Shown here: piece after piece, positions 58,752 to 64,000 of the stretch
Layout of the letters: each line of letters begins with the position of its first letter
Numbering within the stretch: the stretch's first letter is position 1
NCBI RefSeq assembly: GCF_000722765.2
Contig: NZ_CP028415.1
Location: 1,878,108 to 1,942,107 of the forward strand
Direction: 5' to 3'
Length of the DNA stretch: 64,000 nucleotides
Source of the DNA: Streptococcus mitis
GTDB taxonomy: Bacteria; Bacillota; Bacilli; Lactobacillales; Streptococcaceae
Notes under the pieces: generated by a model
What the model saw: the letters and a program-made list of their open reading frames with translations, nothing else
What the model was told of the DNA's origin: nothing
Databases searched by the model: none
Made by a program: the position numbers and the translations under genes

Positions 58752-59504
58752 TTACTTTTGAGATTTTTTCTCTAGAATATCTTTTAATTTTCTAATTTTT
58801 AATCTTGAAATAGGACAACGATGGTCTTCATAGAAAACAATTTCTAAGTTTTTTCGATCAATTTCTCTGATATTGCCTATATTTACCAAAAATGACTTAT
58901 GAGGAGAATAAAATCTCTGAGTATGTTTGTCCTTTTCCTGAATATCTGTCATGGTACCGTAAAACTCTTTGGCAAAATTTTTACCAATAATGCGCAATTT
59001 ATGAGAAACTCCTGTCGTTTCAATATACAAAATATCATGGTAAGGAATTTTTAAATCATTTCCCTTGTAATTGTAGTCAAAATAATCTACCACATCTTCA
59101 TTTTCAAGTAACATACTCTTCGTGTAGAATATATTTTGCTCAATTCTCTTCTTAAATAACTCATCATTGATATCCTTATCAACAAAATCTAAGGCTGATA
59201 CCTGATATTTATATGTTAGAGTCGCAAACTCTGATCGACTTGTGATAAAGACGATAATAGCGTAAGGATTGTAATGACGAATGAGCTGAGCCACTTCAAA
59301 TCCCTTTTTCTCAATTCCATGAATATCGATATCTAGGAAATAAAGCTGGTTTACTTCGTCGTTTTCAATGTATTCTTCAAATTCACGGACTTTTCCCGTT
59401 GTCTTGTATGATATTGGAATATTCGATTCTTTCGAAATTTCATCCAATATTCTCTCTAGTCTCACTTGATGTTCAATAACATCTTCTAAAATTAAAACTT
59501 TCAT
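58752..59504 (-). CDS. comE: Competence response regulator ComE
   Basis: A 250-residue regulator: receiver domain with Asp58 (LYFLDID) as phospho-acceptor and a C-terminal LytTR DNA-binding domain (about 145-245, with HDILYIETTGVSHKLRI and YSPHKSFLVNIGNI). Phosphorylated by ComD, it activates comCDE and the SigX genes. Overlaps comD by four bases. Confidence 0.97.
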   Translation of the reverse strand: MKVLILEDVIEHQVRLERILDEISKESNIPISYKTTGKVREFEEYIENDEVNQLYFLDIDIHGIEKKGFEVAQLIRHYNPYAIIVFITSRSEFATLTYKYQVSALDFVDKDINDELFKKRIEQNIFYTKSMLLENEDVVDYFDYNYKGNDLKIPYHDILYIETTGVSHKLRIIGKNFAKEFYGTMTDIQEKDKHTQRFYSPHKSFLVNIGNIREIDRKNLEIVFYEDHRCPISRLKIRKLKDILEKKSQK

Positions 59505-60826
59505 TCAAATTCCCTCTTAAATCTAATGATTTGTCTAAATGTACTGCCTTCCATCTCTGTTTCTAAAATAATGTTGTTGTACTTATCTAGTAGTTCTTTC
59601 ACATTATTTAATCCTACTCCGCGATTTCTTCCCTTAGTGGAGAATCCTAAAGCAAATAGATCTCCTGAAGGAGTCATCGTCATTTTACATGAATTCTGAA
59701 TCACAATAACTGTTTCAGTTTCCATCTTAATAACTGCTACTTCCATCTGCTTTTTATAACTATCAGCCGATCCTTCGACAGCATTGTTCAATAAAACACT
59801 CATAATACGAACCAAATCCAATAGTTCAATTGGAAGATTAGTAATCGTATCTTTTACTTCCAGTGTAAACTCTACACCATTATTTCGAGCATAGACAATT
59901 GACTGAGCAACTAAACTTCGTAAAGCTGAATCTTCTATGTTGTTCAAATCAAAGTAAGTGTACTTATCTGAACGCAATTTATGATTTGCTTTAACTAAAA
60001 CTTCATTGTAAACTCTGTCAATTTCCTGTAAATTACCACTGTCAATTGCCATCTGCATACTGACAAGCATTCCAGCATAGTCATGTCGAAAACCACGAAT
60101 TTCATTATACAGTCCGACAATTTCATCTGTGTAGTTTTGTAAATGTTTCTGTTCAAATTTCTTCTGCTTCAAAGCAATCTCTTTCTCCATTTGTTCTTTA
60201 TGCGAATTCATTGCAAAGAAGGTCAAAAATAGAGAAATAAAGACAATAGATGACAAAATACTTCCAAAACTATTCAAATGTTTAACCGTACTTACCATAT
60301 CTGAAACGAACGATACAATATGGAGCAGTAGTAAAGCAAAAAATACTTTTTTCAAGAAAGGATAAAGGTAGTCCTTATCAAAATAGTTTAGTTCTAAATG
60401 GAAATAATGAATGATTTTTAAGATAATAAAATAGGTCAACACCGTTACAACGAAAAAGAATAACCCATAATATTGTAAAACAAAATTGTCTCCTGTTATA
60501 GAGGAGAACGTTACGGACAGAAAGGTGTGAGGACTCTCATATAAAAGAGATAGTAGTAAACTTAGGAATAATCCTCTATCCCTCTCATACTGTTTAATCC
60601 ATCGAAAATAGGAATATAAGCCCAAAGGAAATAAAAATGTTGCAATCCCTAACCCATCTAAAGATAGAAGATAAAAGGGAAGACCAAGGACTATTTGTAA
60701 TAGTAGTGTATAAGCACCAAAAATGTATAATTCCTTTGCTTTTATTTGATCTTTACAAATTAAATGGTAACTGTGACTAATAATTAAAAAATATAATATA
60801 AAATCTACTACTAAGAAAAAATCCAT
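59501..60826 (-). CDS. comD: Competence pheromone receptor kinase ComD
   Basis: A 441-residue HPK10-type kinase with about six membrane helices in the first 205 residues, phospho-acceptor His248 (GFRHDYAG) and an atypical ATPase domain with VLLNNAVEGSAD and NRGVGLNNVKELLDKY. The membrane part determines pheromone specificity and should match the variant peptide encoded by comC, 12 bases upstream. Confidence 0.97.
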   Translation of the reverse strand: MDFFLVVDFILYFLIISHSYHLICKDQIKAKELYIFGAYTLLLQIVLGLPFYLLSLDGLGIATFLFPLGLYSYFRWIKQYERDRGLFLSLLLSLLYESPHTFLSVTFSSITGDNFVLQYYGLFFFVVTVLTYFIILKIIHYFHLELNYFDKDYLYPFLKKVFFALLLLHIVSFVSDMVSTVKHLNSFGSILSSIVFISLFLTFFAMNSHKEQMEKEIALKQKKFEQKHLQNYTDEIVGLYNEIRGFRHDYAGMLVSMQMAIDSGNLQEIDRVYNEVLVKANHKLRSDKYTYFDLNNIEDSALRSLVAQSIVYARNNGVEFTLEVKDTITNLPIELLDLVRIMSVLLNNAVEGSADSYKKQMEVAVIKMETETVIVIQNSCKMTMTPSGDLFALGFSTKGRNRGVGLNNVKELLDKYNNIILETEMEGSTFRQIIRFKREFE

Positions 60827-60838
60827 TCTGACACCCCT

Positions 60839-60961
60839 TTATATTCTTCTTAAGAAATGAAAGAAATTATTATTTGATTTCCTCATCTCCCCACCTTGAA
60901 TTTTTTGCAAGTCTTTTTCCTTCAAGGCTACAAACTGTTCCAATTTAACTGTGTTTTTCAT
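60839..60961 (-). CDS. comC: Competence-stimulating peptide precursor ComC
   Basis: A 40-residue precursor. The leader [18 protein letters not shown] plus QKIQGG ends in the double glycine cut by ComAB. The predicted mature pheromone is [16 protein letters not shown], 16 residues, keeping the Glu-Met-Arg start common to mitis-group pheromones but differing from the pneumococcal CSP-1 and CSP-2. AGGAG lies upstream of the ATG at 60961. First gene of comCDE. Confidence 0.96.
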   Translation of the reverse strand: MKNTVKLEQFVALKEKDLQKIQGGEMRKSNNNFFHFLRRI

Positions 60962-61010
60962 AATAAAATCTCCTCAATGTTTTTTTCTTGTAAGCTAACT
61001 TACAAAAACT

Positions 61011-61077
61011 ATTATACAAAATGGAATTTTGTTTTAGATAAAATTCTCTCAACTGTCATTTTTTTATCCCCAAGTGT
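61011..61077 (-). promoter_or_regulatory. comCDE promoter with ComE direct repeat
   Basis: On the minus strand ACACTTGGG (complement of 61069-61077) and ACAGTTGAG (complement of 61048-61056) are 12 bases apart, matching the ComE-binding direct repeat. The -10 is TATAAT (complement of 61011-61016). Confidence 0.9.
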
Positions 61078-61080
61078 ACT

Positions 61081-61116
61081 TTTTTAAGAAAAAAGCCGGG
61101 AAAATTCCCAGCTTTG
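61081..61116 (-). terminator. Terminator of tRNA-Arg, just upstream of comC
   Basis: AAGCTGGGAA and TTCCCGGCTT form a stem followed by TTTTCTT on the minus strand. Read-through would enter comCDE. Confidence 0.85.
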
Positions 61117-61125
61117 CTACTATAT

Positions 61126-61199
61126 TGATCCCAGCAGGATTCGAACCTGCGACCGTTCGCTTAGAAGGCGAATGCTCTATCCAGCTGAGCTATGAGACC
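61126..61199 (-). tRNA. tRNA-Arg(TCT)
   Basis: A 74-base cloverleaf on the minus strand: acceptor GGTCTCA, D-arm AGCTCAGCTGGATAGAGCA, anticodon TCT in CTTCTAA, T-arm GCAGGTTCGAATCCTGC. No CCA encoded. The tRNA-Arg/comCDE/tRNA-Glu arrangement is that known from pneumococcus. Confidence 0.96.
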
Positions 61200-61242
61200 T
61201 AATACAGATATTCTACCAAAAATTCACTTGAAAGTCAATTTT

Positions 61243-61722
61243 CTATTTATGATAGGGCGAGCCCTGCTGTATTGTAAAAGCTCGATAGATTTGTTCAACA
61301 AGGACTAATCTCATTAACTGGTGGGGCAAGGTTAAGCGGCCAAAACTAACAGAGAGATTGGCTCTCTTTTTTACATCCTGTGCTAATCCCAGACTCCCTC
61401 CAATAATAAATGTAAGAGTAGAAAATCCTTTTATAGAAGCTTCTTCTAACTGCTTACTAAATTCTTCTGAAGCAAGTGTTTTCCCCTCAATGGCTAACAC
61501 AATAACAAAATCACGATCACCAACTTTTGATAAAGTTCTCTGACCTTCTATTTCTAAAATCTTTTGATTTTCTGACTCACTAGCCCTATCTGGTGTTTTT
61601 TCATCTGCTAGCTCAATCATTTCAAGCTTAGCAAATCGAGAAATTCGTTTTGAATACTCCGCGATACCATCTTTTAAATACTTTTCTTTCAGTTTCCCAA
61701 CTGTTACAACTTTAATTTTCAT
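61243..61722 (-). CDS. rlmH: 23S rRNA (pseudouridine1915-N3)-methyltransferase
   Basis: A 159-residue SPOUT methyltransferase modifying pseudouridine 1915 in helix 69. The SAM-binding knot motif [17 protein letters not shown] and the C-terminal [17 protein letters not shown] are conserved. Monocistronic and divergent from htrA. Confidence 0.96.
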   Translation of the reverse strand: MKIKVVTVGKLKEKYLKDGIAEYSKRISRFAKLEMIELADEKTPDRASESENQKILEIEGQRTLSKVGDRDFVIVLAIEGKTLASEEFSKQLEEASIKGFSTLTFIIGGSLGLAQDVKKRANLSVSFGRLTLPHQLMRLVLVEQIYRAFTIQQGSPYHK

Positions 61723-61758
61723 GACTCTATTCTAACATATTCTTTATTTTTTAACATC

Positions 61759-61822
61759 TTATTCACAAAATAAAAGGTTAATTTTAACCGAGAAAACCAC
61801 AGATTTTTGAAAGTTATCCACA
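61759..61822. promoter_or_regulatory. DnaA-box-like 9-mers between rlmH and htrA
   Basis: TTATTCACA (61759-61767) and a perfect TTATCCACA (61814-61822) match the DnaA box. They are about 2 kb from the oriC edge and may titrate DnaA or control htrA; both roles are speculative. Confidence 0.5.
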
Positions 61823-61842
61823 ATCTGTGAAAAACTTTTGTG

Positions 61843-63090
<1,248 letters not shown>

Positions 63091-63147
63091 TTGACATCTA
63101 TGTAAAGAAAGCTTTACATAAAAGAAAAGATGTGTTAGTGTAGAATC

Positions 63148-63906
63148 ATGGAAAAATTTGAAATGATTTCTATCACGGATATACAAAAAAATCCCTATCA
63201 ACCTCGAAAAGAATTTGATGGAGAAAAACTACATGAACTAGCACAGTCTATCAAAGAAAATGGGGTCATTCAACCGATTATTGTTCGTCAATCTCCTGTT
63301 ATTGGTTATGAAATTCTTGCAGGAGAGAGACGCTATCGGGCTTCACTTTTAGCTGGTCTAAGGTCTATACCAGCTGTTGTTAAACAACTTTCAGATCAAG
63401 AAATGATGGTCCAGTCCATCATTGAAAATTTGCAAAGAGAAAATTTAAATCCAATAGAAGAAGCACGCGCCTATGAATCTCTTGTAGAGAAAGGATTTAC
63501 CCATGCTGAAATTGCAGATAAAATGGGCAAGTCTCGTCCTTATATCAGCAACTCTATTCGCTTGCTTTCCTTGCCAGAACAGATCCTCTCAGAAGTAGAA
63601 AATGGCAAACTATCACAAGCGCATGCTCGTTCGCTAGTTGGGTTGAATCAGGAACAACAAGACTATTTCTTTCAACGAATCATAGAGGAAGACATTTCTG
63701 TAAGGAAGTTAGAAGCTCTTCTGACAGAGAAAAAACAAAAGAAACTTCAAAAAACGAATCATTTCATACAAAATGAAGAAGAACAGTTAAAAAAACTACT
63801 CGGATTAGATGTAGAAATCAAATTGTCTAAAAAAGATAGTGGCAAAATCATTATTGCTTTCTCAAATCAAGAAGAATACAGTAGAATTATCAACAGCCTG
63901 AAATAA
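63148..63906 (+). CDS. parB: Chromosome partitioning protein ParB (Spo0J)
   Basis: A 252-residue CTPase-clamp protein that loads at parS and recruits SMC. N-terminal ParB/Srx domain with NPYQPRK and the GERRYRAS CTP-binding motif, then a helix-turn-helix (THAEIADKMGKSRPYISNS) for parS and a C-terminal dimerisation part. No ParA is adjacent, as usual for streptococci. Followed at once by oriC. Confidence 0.96.
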   Translation: MEKFEMISITDIQKNPYQPRKEFDGEKLHELAQSIKENGVIQPIIVRQSPVIGYEILAGERRYRASLLAGLRSIPAVVKQLSDQEMMVQSIIENLQRENLNPIEEARAYESLVEKGFTHAEIADKMGKSRPYISNSIRLLSLPEQILSEVENGKLSQAHARSLVGLNQEQQDYFFQRIIEEDISVRKLEALLTEKKQKKLQKTNHFIQNEEEQLKKLLGLDVEIKLSKKDSGKIIIAFSNQEEYSRIINSLK

Positions 63907-63937
63907 GGCTGTTCTTTTATTTTTTTATCTCACAAGG

Positions 63938-63997
63938 TTATCCACTATTTTTTTAATAAAAAGCTTAATAAATCAATAGTTCCTGCCTTTATCCCCA
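63938..63997 (+). other. Left edge of oriC with DnaA-box-like repeats
   Basis: TTATCCACT (63938-63946) and TTATCCCCA (63989-63997) match the DnaA box with one mismatch each, in AT-rich sequence directly after parB. dnaA is expected just beyond the window. Confidence 0.75.
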
Positions 63998-64000
63998 ACC

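Overview
The window is chromosomal DNA of a mitis-group Streptococcus, close to but not typical of S. pneumoniae; S. mitis is the best guess. The evidence is the pneumococcus-like gene order running up to the replication origin (clpC, cbpD, dnaB, rplI, comFA/comFC, tsf, rpsB, pcsB, mreCD, recF, guaB, comCDE, rlmH, htrA, parB), a choline-binding murein hydrolase, two BOX elements, low GC, and a comC allele whose predicted mature pheromone ([16 protein letters not shown]) differs from both common pneumococcal pheromones. The right edge enters oriC: DnaA-box-like 9-mers follow parB.

Layout. 1-6561: glpO (cut by the window edge) and glpK under a cre-like site, an Mga-like regulator, hslO and dusB. 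6563-14757: an accessory island where pneumococci usually carry cbpA and its two-component genes. It holds an isochorismatase-like hydrolase, a BOX element, an FtsX/MacB-type ABC exporter, a P-loop protein, an AvrD-like protein whose reading frame contains a second BOX element, and a ComP-like histidine kinase with a LuxR-type regulator. It is bounded by a 224-bp duplication of the 3' end of dusB. 14758-18957: the dusB fragment, a lipoprotein, a small membrane protein and an NAD-salvage operon (nadR-pnuC-Nudix). 19090-24950: ctsR-clpC (divided from the next unit by a CtsR operator) and a TPP-riboswitch-controlled thiamine-precursor transport operon. 25140-33846: cbpD, veg, dnaB, rplI, a GdpP-type phosphodiesterase, hpf, comFC, comFA and a divergent yigZ-type gene. 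34132-38549: cysK, tsf, rpsB, pcsB. 38643-46407: a nine-gene minus-strand unit (two M16 peptidase-like genes, rodZ, pgsA, ecfA1-ecfA2-ecfT, mreC, mreD). 46566-58509: yaaA-recF, guaB, trpS, an ABC-F gene, a YfhO-type membrane protein, a YhgE/Pip protein and its divergent TetR regulator. 58550-61199: tRNA-Asn, tRNA-Glu, comE-comD-comC and tRNA-Arg. 61243-64000: rlmH, htrA, parB and the edge of oriC.

The most unusual part is the island at 6563-14757. A membrane kinase/LuxR pair, a possible AvrD-type enzyme, a nucleotide-binding protein and an efflux pump sit side by side and would fit production, export and sensing of a small molecule. This is inference from family resemblance and context, not demonstrated function. 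Control elements visible elsewhere include SigX com-boxes at cbpD and comFA, a ComE direct repeat at comC, a WalR-like box at pcsB, a CiaR-like repeat at htrA, cre-like sites at glpK and hpf, and two parS palindromes embedded in ecfA1 and the yfhO-type gene.
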